A DNA stretch of 64,000 bases from Sphingomonas sp. HF-S4. GTDB lineage: Bacteria; Pseudomonadota; Alphaproteobacteria; Sphingomonadales; Sphingomonadaceae. Position numbers and translations under genes: made by a program. Location: NCBI RefSeq assembly GCF_032911445.1, contig NZ_JAWJEJ010000001.1, forward strand, positions 992,001 through 1,056,000, given 5' to 3'. Positions 1-8,699 of this stretch are shown piece by piece; position 1 is the first letter of the stretch, and each line of letters opens with the position of its first letter. Below the pieces are notes generated by a model, which did no database searches, was not told the DNA's origin, and worked only from the letters and a program-made list of their open reading frames with translations.

Positions 1-174
1 AACCGCAATCTTTGGGTCCAAGGCGCCGGGGCAAACATCCAATTCCGCGCCATCGGACGGGTCCATGCGATCGGCCGCGCCACTGTGATATCAGGGACAC
101 AGTCGCCGGTTGGTCCCGTCGGCAAGCATGGACTTGGAACTGTCGAGGCGGCGGCGACGCTCGTACACAAGGGC
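1..174 (+). other. Window edge upstream of the amidase, frame open
   Basis: This stretch has no stop codon in the reading frame of the amidase that follows, so the frame is open from the first base of the window. I see no recognisable domain in the translation. It may be the tail of an upstream gene, a leader, or an N-terminal extension of the amidase. The twin-arginine signal sequence that begins just after the ATG at 175 argues that the mature gene starts there and that this part is not translated with it. Confidence 0.3.
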
Positions 175-1746
175 ATGCAGAGCGAGTCTCCGACCTTCAC
201 CAGGCGCACGCTTCTCGGCGTGCCCGCCGCCGCGGCGGCCACCCATCTGATCGCATCGCCGGCCCCGGCCGCGCCGTCGCTGCCGCTTCCGCCGGCCTCG
301 GAGATCACGGCGCTCGGCGCCACCGATCTGGCCGCTGCGATCCGCCGGCGCGATCTGTCGTCGCGCGAAGTGATGACGGCGCACCTCGCCCAGATCGACC
401 GACTTAATCCGCGCTTCAATGCGATCGTCTCGCGCGTCCCGGCGGACCAACTCCTTGAGGCGGCCGCCGCAAGTGACGAGGATGCCGCGAAGGGCCGCTT
501 CCGCGGACCGCTCCACGGCTTCCCGCACGCCGTGAAGGATACCGCGCCGACGCGCGGCATCCGCTCGACCCAGGGTTCGCCGCTGCTGCGCGACAATATT
601 CCGGCCGCCGATTCGCTGGTCGTATCGCGGATGCGCGACGCGGGCGCGATCTTCATCGGCAAGAGCAACGTGCCCGAATTCGCGCTGGGCTCGCATAGCT
701 ACAACCCGTTGTTCGGCGTCACCCGCAACGCCTGGAACCCCGAAGTGTCCGCGGGCGGCAGCACCGGCGGCGGCGCCGTGGCGCTGGCGCTGCGCATGGT
801 CCCGCTCGCCGACGGCAGTGACTTCGGCGGGTCGCTGCGCAATCCGGCGGGGTGGAACAACGTGTTCGGCTTCCGCCCGTCGTTCGGACGCGTGCCGTCG
901 GTGCCGTCGAGCGACGTGTTCGGCCAAACCTTCGCGACCTCGGGCCCGATGGCGCGCAGCGTCAGCGACCTTGCGCTATTGCTCTCGGTGCAGGCGGGAC
1001 AGGATGCCCGTTCGCCTTTCTCGTTGCCCGACGATCCCGCGCGCTTTGCTGGATCGCTCGACCGAGAATGGAAAGGCGGCCGCATCGGCTGGCTGGGCGA
1101 CTTGCAGGGCGGGCTGGCGATGGAGCCGGGCGTGCTTGAGACGTGCGTCAAAGCGCTATCGGCGTTTCGCGCGATCGGCATGACGGTGGAGGCGGCAAAG
1201 CTGTCGCTCACCGCCGAGGAGATGTGGCGCATCGCGGTCACGCTGCGCCACTGGTCCGTCGGTGCCGACCTGATGGGGTTCTACAAGGATCCCGCCAAGC
1301 GCGAGCGGATGAAGCCCGAGGCGATCTGGGAAGTCGAAGGCTATCTGGCGCTCAGCGCCCGGCAGGTCGCCGAGGCCTCCGAAGGGCGCGCGCGCATCTA
1401 CCAGGCGTTCCGCACGCTTTTCGAGACCTATGATTTCCTGGTGCTTCCGACCGCGCAGGTCTTCCCGTTCGACGTGGAAACGCTCTGGCCCAAGCAAGTC
1501 GCCGGGCGCGCGATGGACAGTTATCACCGCTGGATGGAAGTGACGCTGCCCGCGACGATGGCGGGGCTGCCGACGCTTGCCGTGCCCGCCGGGTTCGGCG
1601 GCGCGCGCAAGCTGCCGATCGGCCTCCAGCTGATTGGCCCGAACCATGCCGATCTCGCCGTGCTCCAGGTCGGGCATGCCTATGAGCAGGCCTCGCCCTG
1701 GATCCACAAGGCGGTGCCGACGGCATTGCGGGCGAATTCGCGCTAG
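175..1746 (+). CDS. Tat-exported amidase signature family hydrolase
   Basis: A 523-residue amidase of the Ser-cisSer-Lys family, which hydrolyses amide bonds; the substrate cannot be told. The start at 175 is chosen because it places a twin-arginine signal (RRTLLG at residues 10-15, then an Ala-rich stretch) at the N-terminus, so the protein probably goes to the periplasm. The catalytic triad is visible: Lys121 in HAVKDTAPTRG, Ser196 in the GGSTGGGA loop and Ser220 in SDFGGSLRNPA. The GGST loop replaces the commoner GGSS, a mild variant. Length fits the family. Its stop codon overlaps by 4 bases the stop of the converging sigma/receptor remnant. The family is certain; exact start and substrate are not. 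Confidence 0.88.
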   Translation: MQSESPTFTRRTLLGVPAAAAATHLIASPAPAAPSLPLPPASEITALGATDLAAAIRRRDLSSREVMTAHLAQIDRLNPRFNAIVSRVPADQLLEAAAASDEDAAKGRFRGPLHGFPHAVKDTAPTRGIRSTQGSPLLRDNIPAADSLVVSRMRDAGAIFIGKSNVPEFALGSHSYNPLFGVTRNAWNPEVSAGGSTGGGAVALALRMVPLADGSDFGGSLRNPAGWNNVFGFRPSFGRVPSVPSSDVFGQTFATSGPMARSVSDLALLLSVQAGQDARSPFSLPDDPARFAGSLDREWKGGRIGWLGDLQGGLAMEPGVLETCVKALSAFRAIGMTVEAAKLSLTAEEMWRIAVTLRHWSVGADLMGFYKDPAKRERMKPEAIWEVEGYLALSARQVAEASEGRARIYQAFRTLFETYDFLVLPTAQVFPFDVETLWPKQVAGRAMDSYHRWMEVTLPATMAGLPTLAVPAGFGGARKLPIGLQLIGPNHADLAVLQVGHAYEQASPWIHKAVPTALRANSR

Positions 1747-2330
1747 AACCGCTTCCGCACGGTCAACCGCAATGTGCGCCCCAGCGGATCGATTTCGTCG
1801 CGGCGATAGCCGAGAGGGACGCTGCCGTCGCGCAACGCCACGCGGCGATAGCTGTCGAACAGATTGCGCAGGTCGAGCGACAATTTCAGGTTCGCCGCGC
1901 TGCCGCCGATCAGGAAACGCCGCCGTGTGTGCGGCGCGGCGGGCGTATCCTCGTCCGCTTCCGCGGGCAGCATCTCGACGATGCGGCGGCAGCGGTCGGG
2001 AAGCCCCGCCATGATCGTGCGCAGCCGCGCATAGTCGAGCCGGCCCGCCGCCTCGCGCTCGGGAGACGGACGGTCGTCGATCGCAAAGGTTTCGATCTCG
2101 GCGATCATGTCGATCGAGACGATCCGGCAGCGCTTGATCCGCTGGAGCAGCAGGTTGCGGAAGATCGAGAAGAAATAGGCGCCTGGGCGTGCGATGTGAT
2201 CGACGTTGTCGAGCGCGGCGAGACGGCAACAGCCTTCCTGAACGATATCATCGACGTCCTCCTCCGATACGCGGGCGCGCGCGAGCCAGGCCCGTATCGT
2301 ACCTTCGTACGGGATCACCGCCTCCGCCAC
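1743..2330 (-). pseudogene. Collapsed ECF sigma factor fused to the C-terminus of a TonB-dependent receptor
   Basis: The first ~120 of 195 residues match ECF sigma region 2 and the start of region 4 (DVDDIVQEGCCRLAAL, then GLPDRCRRIVEML). The helix-turn-helix of region 4 is absent. The last ~50 residues instead match the end of a TBDR barrel: LDLRNLFDSYRR, then PLGYRRDEIDPLGRT and a terminal Phe. Intact loci of this type run sigma, anti-sigma, receptor in that order, as the neighbouring locus at 2529-7168 does. One in-frame deletion of several kilobases would therefore give this chimera. The GTG start at 2330 has no good ribosome site, and the coding sense seems to extend upstream without an ATG. 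I infer a non-functional remnant; a small expressed protein is not excluded. Confidence 0.7.
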
Positions 2331-2482
2331 CCAGGCTGCCCTGAGGCGGCGGCGCTCGAAATTGGGACCCTTCTTCGTCGTGCCTCTCCCATTTGGCTTC
2401 GCGACTTGTCGTCGCTTCGCGCTACTCAGATAGCTGACGCGCGAATTTCCCTATTGCAACCGCTACGCGGACCCGCTGTCGG

Positions 2483-2511
2483 GTGACGGAAAGTCGGCAC
2501 GCCACACTCGT
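2483..2511 (+). promoter_or_regulatory. Candidate ECF sigma promoter of the fecI-like gene
   Basis: GTGACGGAAAG at 2483-2493 is followed after 15 bases by CGT at 2509-2511. The same arrangement, with the same spacing, stands before the receptor at 4014-4042. GGAAA-type -35 elements are typical of FecI-group ECF factors. Two identical arrangements at the two expected places support self-regulation of the sigma gene. The start codon at 2529 would leave only a short leader. Confidence 0.5.
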
Positions 2512-2528
2512 AGCTGGCAGGGAGAGCG

Positions 2529-3098
2529 ATGACCAAGGCACGCGAAGACCTGGCGAAGTGGGTGGGAAGCGAGATCCTTCCGCACGAACGCGACCTGCGG
2601 CTGTGGCTGCAACGCCGCTTCGTGGCTGCGACCGAAGTGGAGGATATCGTGCAGGAATGCTATTGCAGGCTGGCACGGATGACCGATGTCGCGCGTATCG
2701 CCGAGCCCCGCGCGTATCTCTTCACCATCGCCCGCAACATCGCGTTGGAGCATCGCCGGCGCGCGTCGGTCGTGCGTTTCGAAAGCCTGTCCGAGATGGG
2801 CGATGGGCAGGCCGGAATCGACCTTCTCTCGCCCGAGCGCATCCTTGCGGCGCGGCAGGATGTCGGCCGCCTCCAGTCCGCGCTGGCGACGCTTTCCGAG
2901 CGCGCGCGCCGGATCTTCCTGATGCGCAAGGTCGAGGGGCTCAGCCAGAAGGCGATCGCCGAGGCACTCGGGGTGACCGAAACGGTGGTCGAGAACGATG
3001 CCAGCCGCAGCCTGCGCACCGTGCTGCGGCTCATGACCGAAGCGGAACCCGAAGCTGCGCCCAGCCAGGCGGGAGGCGCGCATGCACGATCGCATTGA
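2529..3098 (+). CDS. FecI-type ECF RNA polymerase sigma factor
   Basis: A 189-residue ECF sigma factor that should direct RNA polymerase to the receptor and sulfatase genes downstream once released by its anti-sigma factor. Region 2 is seen at about residues 20-85 (VEDIVQECYCRLARM, then PRAYLFTIARNIALEHRRR). Region 4 with its helix-turn-helix lies at about 115-170 (LSERARRIFLMRKVEGLSQKAIAEAL). The ATG at 2529 follows a good ribosome site, GGGAGA. The 3' end overlaps the anti-sigma gene by 17 bases, which implies coupled translation. It is divergent from the collapsed paralogue at 1743-2330. The family is clear; the inducing ligand is unknown. Confidence 0.92.
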   Translation: MTKAREDLAKWVGSEILPHERDLRLWLQRRFVAATEVEDIVQECYCRLARMTDVARIAEPRAYLFTIARNIALEHRRRASVVRFESLSEMGDGQAGIDLLSPERILAARQDVGRLQSALATLSERARRIFLMRKVEGLSQKAIAEALGVTETVVENDASRSLRTVLRLMTEAEPEAAPSQAGGAHARSH

Positions 3099-4017
3099 GC
3101 AGCAGGCCGCCGAATGGGCGCTGCGGCATCCGCTCGGCCGCGTGGAGCAGGCGCAGCTCGACGACTGGCTCGCGCAGGATGCGCGCCACGACGGAGCACT
3201 GCTACGCGCCATGGCGGGACTGAGCGCGATCGAGGATGCGCTTGTCGCTCCGACTGCGTACGAGCCGGTGCGCACCCCGACGCGGCGCTGGCTGCTCGGC
3301 GGCGGTATCGGGCTCGCGGCGGCCGCGGCGAGCGTGGTGCTGGCATGGCCACGGCTGACCGCCCAGCACGTCACCACCGGGCGCGGCGAAATCCGCCGGC
3401 TGCCGCTCGCCGACGGATCGGTGGCGACGATCAACTCGGACAGCGACTTGCGGATAATGCTGGCCGAAGATCGCCGCACCATCGATCTCACGCGCGGCCA
3501 GGCCTGGTTCCAGGTCGCCAAGGATCGCACCCGGCCTTTCATCGTCGATGCCGGCATCGCCCAGGTGCGCGCGGTTGGCACGGCGTTCTCGGTGGTACGC
3601 GGGAAGGATGGCGTGCAGGTCGCGGTTACCGAAGGAACCGTGGCGGTCTGGCCGTCCGAATCCTCGGGGCTGATGACGATCCTCGAGGCTGGGCAGTTCG
3701 CCAACTTCAAGACCGCGGGCGGCGCGCCTACGATCGGATCGGCGCCCGGCGCGATCGAGCGTGCGCTGGCGTGGCGCAACGGCGAGGTCGCGCTGGAGAA
3801 TGACAGCCTTGCCGAGGCGGTCGCGTCGTTCAACCGCTACAACCAGCGCCAGCTCGTGCTGGCGGACCCGAGCCTGGCGCAGGAGAAGCTCGTCGGGCTG
3901 TTCAGGCTCGACAAGCCGGAGAATTTCGCGGCGATGCTCGGCCAGTCGCTCGACCTCGACGTCGTGGTGACGCCCGAGGAAATCCGGCTCGCACGAAAAA
4001 AATCGGCGGGGCGGTGA
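3082..4017 (+). CDS. FecR-type anti-sigma factor
   Basis: A 311-residue inner-membrane regulator that holds the sigma factor and passes on the signal from the receptor. A cytoplasmic N-terminal domain of the DUF4880 type covers about residues 5-60. A single membrane segment at about 72-92 (WLLGGGIGLAAAAASVVLAW) leads into the periplasmic FecR domain at about 95-200. A C-terminal DUF4974-like module at about 230-305 should contact the receptor. Gene order sigma, FecR, STN-bearing receptor is that of a classic cell-surface signalling system. The receptor promoter motif overlaps its stop codon. Confidence 0.92.
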   Translation: MHDRIEQQAAEWALRHPLGRVEQAQLDDWLAQDARHDGALLRAMAGLSAIEDALVAPTAYEPVRTPTRRWLLGGGIGLAAAAASVVLAWPRLTAQHVTTGRGEIRRLPLADGSVATINSDSDLRIMLAEDRRTIDLTRGQAWFQVAKDRTRPFIVDAGIAQVRAVGTAFSVVRGKDGVQVAVTEGTVAVWPSESSGLMTILEAGQFANFKTAGGAPTIGSAPGAIERALAWRNGEVALENDSLAEAVASFNRYNQRQLVLADPSLAQEKLVGLFRLDKPENFAAMLGQSLDLDVVVTPEEIRLARKKSAGR

Positions 4018-4057
4018 CGGAAAGCCTTGGGCGCTCGCTCGTGAAAACGAGAGCGCC
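4014..4057 (+). promoter_or_regulatory. Candidate ECF sigma promoter and hairpin before the receptor
   Basis: GTGACGGAAAG at 4014-4024, 15 bases, then CGT at 4040-4042 repeats the element at 2483-2511 exactly in its conserved bases and spacing. It begins over the fecR-like stop codon, so the receptor and sulfatase can be switched on separately from the regulators. A hairpin with a GAAA loop (4030-4057; GGCGCTC pairs with GAGCGCC, with a two-base bulge) overlaps the -10 end. It has no following T run, so a terminator is unlikely. Confidence 0.5.
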
Positions 4058-4093
4058 GACAAGGCGTCATCGTTTCTTGGGGGAGGGTCGAAC

Positions 4094-7000
4094 TTGCGCA
4101 CACACCACTATCTTATGGCCACGGCAGCCGTCATCTGCTGCTCGGTGACGGCATCGTTCGCGACGGCGCAGGTACGCCAGTTCGATGTCGCGCAGCAGCC
4201 CGCCGCCTCGGGCATCCCGATGTTCGCGCGCCAGGCCGGCGTCGAGATCCTCGTTTCGGGGCCGGTGGTCGACGGTGTGCTCGTCAATCGAGTCCGCGGC
4301 AACATGGACGTCTCGCGGGCGCTGCAGCTGCTGCTCGCCGGCACCGACCTGGTGCCGATCGTCAACGGCTCCCGGATCGTTCTCAAGCGCGCCGAGGCGC
4401 CCAAGCGCGTCGTCGCTTCGGTGACCCGTCGCCCGCGGCCGGTGCAGGACGCGACGCCAGCGGTCGAGCCGGCGGACGTGCAGGTCGAGGAAACCGCCGA
4501 GCCCGAGCAGGAGATCGTCGTCACCGGCATCCGCCAGTCGCTCGAGCGCGCCGCCAGGATCAAGGAAGACGCTGTCCAGGTCGTCGACGCGATCGTCGCG
4601 CAGGACATCGGCAAGTTCCCCGATCCGACCACTGCCGCAGCACTCCAGCGCGTGCCGGGCATCCAGGTCCAGAACGACAGCAACAACGAGCTCTCGGGCG
4701 TCCGCATCCGCGGCCTTGCCGATATCCAGACCACGGTCGACGGGCGCGAAGTCTTCACCACGACCGGGCGCGGGTTCAGCCTGGTCGACATGCCCGCCGA
4801 GGCGCTGGCGCGGGTAGAAGTGTTCAAGTCGCAGACCGCCGACCAGATCGAAGGCGGCGTCGCCGGTGGCATCGACCTTAAGCTCAACAAACCGTTCAAC
4901 TTCAAGGAGCCCGCCCTAGTCGGCACCGCGCGCCAGACCTATGCGACGCGCGTCGGCAAGGCCAACCCCTCGCTCAGCCTGCTCGCCACTGACCGGTTCG
5001 ACACCGGCATCGGTGAGATCGGCGTGCTGGTGAACGGCACCTGGTCGCACGCCGATTCGATGCGCACCACCGCGTTCATGGACATGCGCCGCAGCTCGGG
5101 CGTCGCGCCGCTCAACACGCCGGGATACCTGATCCCGCAGGTCATCCAGAACATGCCCGATGTCGGCGAAGTGACGCGGAAGCAGGTCAATGGCGCGATC
5201 CAGTGGCAGCTCAGCCCGTCGGTCCAGGCCTATGTCGACGGCTTCTACACCTATTTCCAGACGACGGCCGGCTTCACCGGGTTCAACCCGCAGCCCTTCA
5301 CCAACGGCACGTCGATGACCAACGTCGTTGCGAGTGACAACTGCTTCGATGCGCGGGTCAACGCCAACGGCACCAACCCGACGATCAGCGTCGATGCGCA
5401 GGGCCGGGCGACGCTCCAGGCGTTCACCGTCCAGCGGATGTGCGACGTCAAGAGCGTCCAGTTCAACAACATCGTCATCAACCAGAACTCGTCGTCGCTA
5501 CGCTTCACCCAGGAGGCCAAGCAGGTTGCCGGCGGGCTGCGCTGGGAGCAGGACCGCGCCAAGGCGGTGCTCGATTTCGGCTACCAGACCTCGAACAGCT
5601 TCCGCGAGAATGTGAACCTCGAGGCTGGGCAGCGCGTCGCGACGATGCTGCTCGAGACCGACGTCGATGGCGGGCCGCGGGTCACCGTTCCGGCGGGCGC
5701 GCCGATGAGCAGCGCCAACTTGTCGCTGCGCAACGCCTTCAATCAGAATTTCACCCAGGCCGACGGCTCGCTGCTCCAGGCGCGCGCCGATGGCGATTAC
5801 GAGCTCGACGGGCTGCTCAGGAAAGTCGAGGTCGGCATCCGCTTCGCCCGCCGCGAGGCCGTCCAGCGCGACGTCCAGTCGACCACGCCGATCCCGTACG
5901 GCAATATCGGCACTGGTACCGAGGCGAACGCGCGACTGATCTCGTCGCTGCCGCTGTCGCCGAGCATCATCGGCATCATCGGCGAGCTGCCGCGAGTAAA
6001 TGGCGGCACCAGCTTTGTCGGGATCGCGCCGTCGTACCTCCGCTCCGAATTCGGCCGCAACGAGCTGCGCCGCCTGCTCGGCCTGCCGTTGCGGCGGCCC
6101 GACTGGAACCCGACGCGCCAGTTCGATGCCAAGGAAACGACGCTCGCCTCGTACGTCCAGGGCAATTACGAAGTGCCGCTTGGCACCCTGACGCTCGACG
6201 GCGTGGTCGGCGTGCGCGTGATCAAGACCGATCGCGACATCAGCACCTTCCGAAACGTGTCGGGCGCGCTGGTGCCGGTCGACGTCAGCACCTCGGATAC
6301 CGACGTGCTGCCGACCGCGACGGCGCGGCTCAAATTCCCGGGCGGATTTCAGGCGCGCCTGGCCTATTCGCGCAGCATCCGCCGCCCCGATTTCGGCGAC
6401 CTCAACCCCACCCAGTCGCTGGCGATCACGGTCAATCCGTTCCAGCTCAGCACCGGATCGGCAGGCAATGCCACGCTGCGCCCGCAGCGTTCGGACAGCA
6501 TCGACGGCACGCTCGAATATTATTTCAAGAGCGGCTTTGTCGCGGTGACCGGCTATTACCGTCGGATCAAGGACCGCGTCGTCACCGCGTCGAACCAGGA
6601 GACGATAGACGGGATCAACTTCCTGATCTCGCGCCCGCGCAACGTCGGCGAGGCCGAATTGAAGGGCATCGAGACCAGCGCGCAATATTTCTTCGATTTC
6701 CTGCCGGGCGACCTCGCCGGGCTGGGCATTCTAGGCGCGTTCACGATTGCGGACTCGAAGATCGGCGGCAACGATCTGCTTGCCGGCAATGCGCTCCAGG
6801 GCGTCTCGAAATACAACTTCACGATCGGCGGGCTCTACGATCGCGGCAAGCTGAGCGCGCGCGTCGTCTACACCTATCGCTCCAAATATTGGAACGAGGA
6901 CAATAGCGGCGGCGTCCAGCTGCGCCCGTACGATCCCGATCGCCCGCTGGCCGATCCATATCTGCCGACGCTGCTGAGCTGGATCCGCCCGGCGGGGCGG

Positions 7001-7168
7001 CTCGACTTCAGCGTCGGGCTCGACGTGACCGATGCGCTGCGCTTCGACATTGGCGGGACCAACGTGCTGCGCAACGAGACCAAGCAGTATCGCGGCGCGT
7101 CGTGGCTCAACAGCAAGGTCTATGGCGACGAGACCACCTATACGCTCGGGGCGCGCGTGCGCTTCTGA
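4094..7168 (+). CDS. TonB-dependent receptor with an N-terminal signalling (STN) domain
   Basis: A 1024-residue outer-membrane transducer and transporter. After a signal peptide (to about residue 25) comes an STN domain at about 28-98, the module that contacts FecR. A linker leads to the TonB box and plug (EIVVTGIRQSLE near 140, then IGKFPDPTTAAALQRVPG) and to a barrel ending in Phe. The plug and barrel belong to the large sphingomonad group that imports sugars and other organic compounds. The TTG at 4094 is preceded by GGGGGAGGG at good spacing; an ATG at 4115 is the alternative and also keeps the signal peptide. A sulfatase follows on the same strand, so the ligand may be a sulfated glycan or sulfate ester; that is inference. 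Confidence 0.92.
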   Translation: MRTHHYLMATAAVICCSVTASFATAQVRQFDVAQQPAASGIPMFARQAGVEILVSGPVVDGVLVNRVRGNMDVSRALQLLLAGTDLVPIVNGSRIVLKRAEAPKRVVASVTRRPRPVQDATPAVEPADVQVEETAEPEQEIVVTGIRQSLERAARIKEDAVQVVDAIVAQDIGKFPDPTTAAALQRVPGIQVQNDSNNELSGVRIRGLADIQTTVDGREVFTTTGRGFSLVDMPAEALARVEVFKSQTADQIEGGVAGGIDLKLNKPFNFKEPALVGTARQTYATRVGKANPSLSLLATDRFDTGIGEIGVLVNGTWSHADSMRTTAFMDMRRSSGVAPLNTPGYLIPQVIQNMPDVGEVTRKQVNGAIQWQLSPSVQAYVDGFYTYFQTTAGFTGFNPQPFTNGTSMTNVVASDNCFDARVNANGTNPTISVDAQGRATLQAFTVQRMCDVKSVQFNNIVINQNSSSLRFTQEAKQVAGGLRWEQDRAKAVLDFGYQTSNSFRENVNLEAGQRVATMLLETDVDGGPRVTVPAGAPMSSANLSLRNAFNQNFTQADGSLLQARADGDYELDGLLRKVEVGIRFARREAVQRDVQSTTPIPYGNIGTGTEANARLISSLPLSPSIIGIIGELPRVNGGTSFVGIAPSYLRSEFGRNELRRLLGLPLRRPDWNPTRQFDAKETTLASYVQGNYEVPLGTLTLDGVVGVRVIKTDRDISTFRNVSGALVPVDVSTSDTDVLPTATARLKFPGGFQARLAYSRSIRRPDFGDLNPTQSLAITVNPFQLSTGSAGNATLRPQRSDSIDGTLEYYFKSGFVAVTGYYRRIKDRVVTASNQETIDGINFLISRPRNVGEAELKGIETSAQYFFDFLPGDLAGLGILGAFTIADSKIGGNDLLAGNALQGVSKYNFTIGGLYDRGKLSARVVYTYRSKYWNEDNSGGVQLRPYDPDRPLADPYLPTLLSWIRPAGRLDFSVGLDVTDALRFDIGGTNVLRNETKQYRGASWLNSKVYGDETTYTLGARVRF

Positions 7169-7173
7169 TCGTA

Positions 7174-7216
7174 GGACCGCCGCGCCGCGCGCCTCCCCGC
7201 GGCGTCGCGGCGGTCC
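7174..7216 (+). other. Strong inverted repeat between receptor and sulfatase
   Basis: GGACCGCCGCG at 7174-7184 pairs perfectly with CGCGGCGGTCC at 7206-7216 around a 21-base loop. No T run follows, so it is more likely an mRNA-stabilising or partial read-through hairpin than a simple terminator. The sulfatase ribosome site (GAGGAGA at 7231-7237) lies just beyond it. Confidence 0.45.
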
Positions 7217-7242
7217 GCTCTGTAGTGCGTGAGGAGAATGGG

Positions 7243-8664
7243 ATGAAGTTCGGTACTGTCCTGCGGTCGGTGATCGCCACCACCTCGCTGGTGACGATAG
7301 CGCAGGCCGGCGCGATCGCGCAGCATGCGGGAGGCCAGGCACGGCCCAACCTCGTGGTGTTCCTTGCCGACGATCTCGGGAATGACCTGACGCCGTGGGG
7401 CGATCCCAATGTCCGCGCGCCCAACCTCGCCAAGCTGGCGCAGGACGGCATGGTGCTCGACCGCGCTTTCGTCGCCTCGCCCGCCTGCGCGCCGAGCCGC
7501 GCGGCGTTGCTCACCGGCCTGATGCCCGCGCGCAACGGCGCCGAGGCTAACCAAAAGGCGCCGCGCGAGGACGTCCGGAAGCTGCCCTCCTACCTTCAGG
7601 CGCTCGGCTATGAGGTCGTCGCGTTCGGCAAGGTCTCGCACTACAAGCAGACCGGCATGTACGGGTTCGACCATTTCGAGCACGATACCTTTCACGATCC
7701 TGATGGCGTCGCGTCGGCGATCGCGTGGCTGAAGGCGCGCAAGAGTACCAAGCCGCTGGTGATCTTCGTCGGCAGCAACTGGCCGCACGTGCCCTGGCCT
7801 GAGACCACCGAGGGCTATGATCCTGCCGCGATCACGCTGCCGCCCAAGACCGTCGACACGCCTGTCACCCGCGATGCGCGTGCGCGCTACTACGCCGCGG
7901 TCTCCAAGCTCGACAAGGAGGTCGGGGACACGCTCGATGCGGTCGACCAAGTGCTCGGCAAGGATACCTTCGTGCTGTTCTCGTCCGATCACGGCGCGCA
8001 ATGGCCGTTCGGCAAGTGGAACCTCTACGATACCGGCACGCGCGTGCCGACGATCGTGCGCTGGGGCGGCCATGTGAAGCCCGGCACGCGGACCAAGGCG
8101 ATGGTGAGCTGGGTCGATATCCTGCCCACCCTGGTCGATGTGGCGGGCGGCAAGGCGCCGGCGGGGATCGACGGCAAGTCCTTCGCGCCCGTGCTGCGCG
8201 GCGCTGCCAAGGCGCGCGCGGAAATCTACACCACGCACAACAATGACGGCAGCATCAACGTCTATCCGATGCGCAGCGTCCGCACCGACCGCTGGAAGTA
8301 CATCGCCAACCTCCACCCCGAATACACCTACACCACGCATATCGATCGATGGGTAAAGCGCGTGGATTCGGGGAAGTACTTCCCGTCGTGGCGCGAGGCC
8401 GCGAAGGGCGACCCGGCGGCCAAGGCGATCGTCGATGCCTATTATCATCGACCCAAGGAAGAGTTGTACGACCTCTCCAACGATCCCGAAGAGAAGCGTA
8501 ACCTCGCCGCCGATCCCAGGCAAGCCGGGGTGCTCAAGTCGCTGCGCGCGAAGCTGGCCGCCTGGCGCACAAGCCAGGGCGACAACCGCCCGGTCGAGGG
8601 CACGCCACATTTCGAGGAAGGACCGCTTTACGGGGAACCCGATCCAAACCTGCCGTCCAAATAG
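7243..8664 (+). CDS. Secreted type I sulfatase
   Basis: A 473-residue sulfatase that should hydrolyse a sulfate ester in the periplasm. The start at 7243 has a GAGGAGA ribosome site and gives a signal peptide ending near residue 27. The signature CAPSR at 82-86 holds Cys82, the residue that a formylglycine-generating enzyme converts to the catalytic aldehyde. Metal-binding Asp43 and Asp44 lie in FLADDLG, and a second metal motif, SSDHG, lies near 245. The overall layout resembles heparan N-sulfatase/iduronate-2-sulfatase relatives, but the substrate cannot be fixed. Its place behind a signalling receptor suggests induction by its own substrate. No maturase gene is in the window. Confidence 0.9.
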   Translation: MKFGTVLRSVIATTSLVTIAQAGAIAQHAGGQARPNLVVFLADDLGNDLTPWGDPNVRAPNLAKLAQDGMVLDRAFVASPACAPSRAALLTGLMPARNGAEANQKAPREDVRKLPSYLQALGYEVVAFGKVSHYKQTGMYGFDHFEHDTFHDPDGVASAIAWLKARKSTKPLVIFVGSNWPHVPWPETTEGYDPAAITLPPKTVDTPVTRDARARYYAAVSKLDKEVGDTLDAVDQVLGKDTFVLFSSDHGAQWPFGKWNLYDTGTRVPTIVRWGGHVKPGTRTKAMVSWVDILPTLVDVAGGKAPAGIDGKSFAPVLRGAAKARAEIYTTHNNDGSINVYPMRSVRTDRWKYIANLHPEYTYTTHIDRWVKRVDSGKYFPSWREAAKGDPAAKAIVDAYYHRPKEELYDLSNDPEEKRNLAADPRQAGVLKSLRAKLAAWRTSQGDNRPVEGTPHFEEGPLYGEPDPNLPSK

Positions 8665-8699
8665 GGGGGAGGAGGCGGGTTCGGCGCAGCGGCTCCCTA

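Noticed and set aside
91..927. 278-codon open frame antisense to the amidase
   Set aside because: Arg/His-rich shadow composition and no recognisable motif; the sense strand carries a complete amidase triad.
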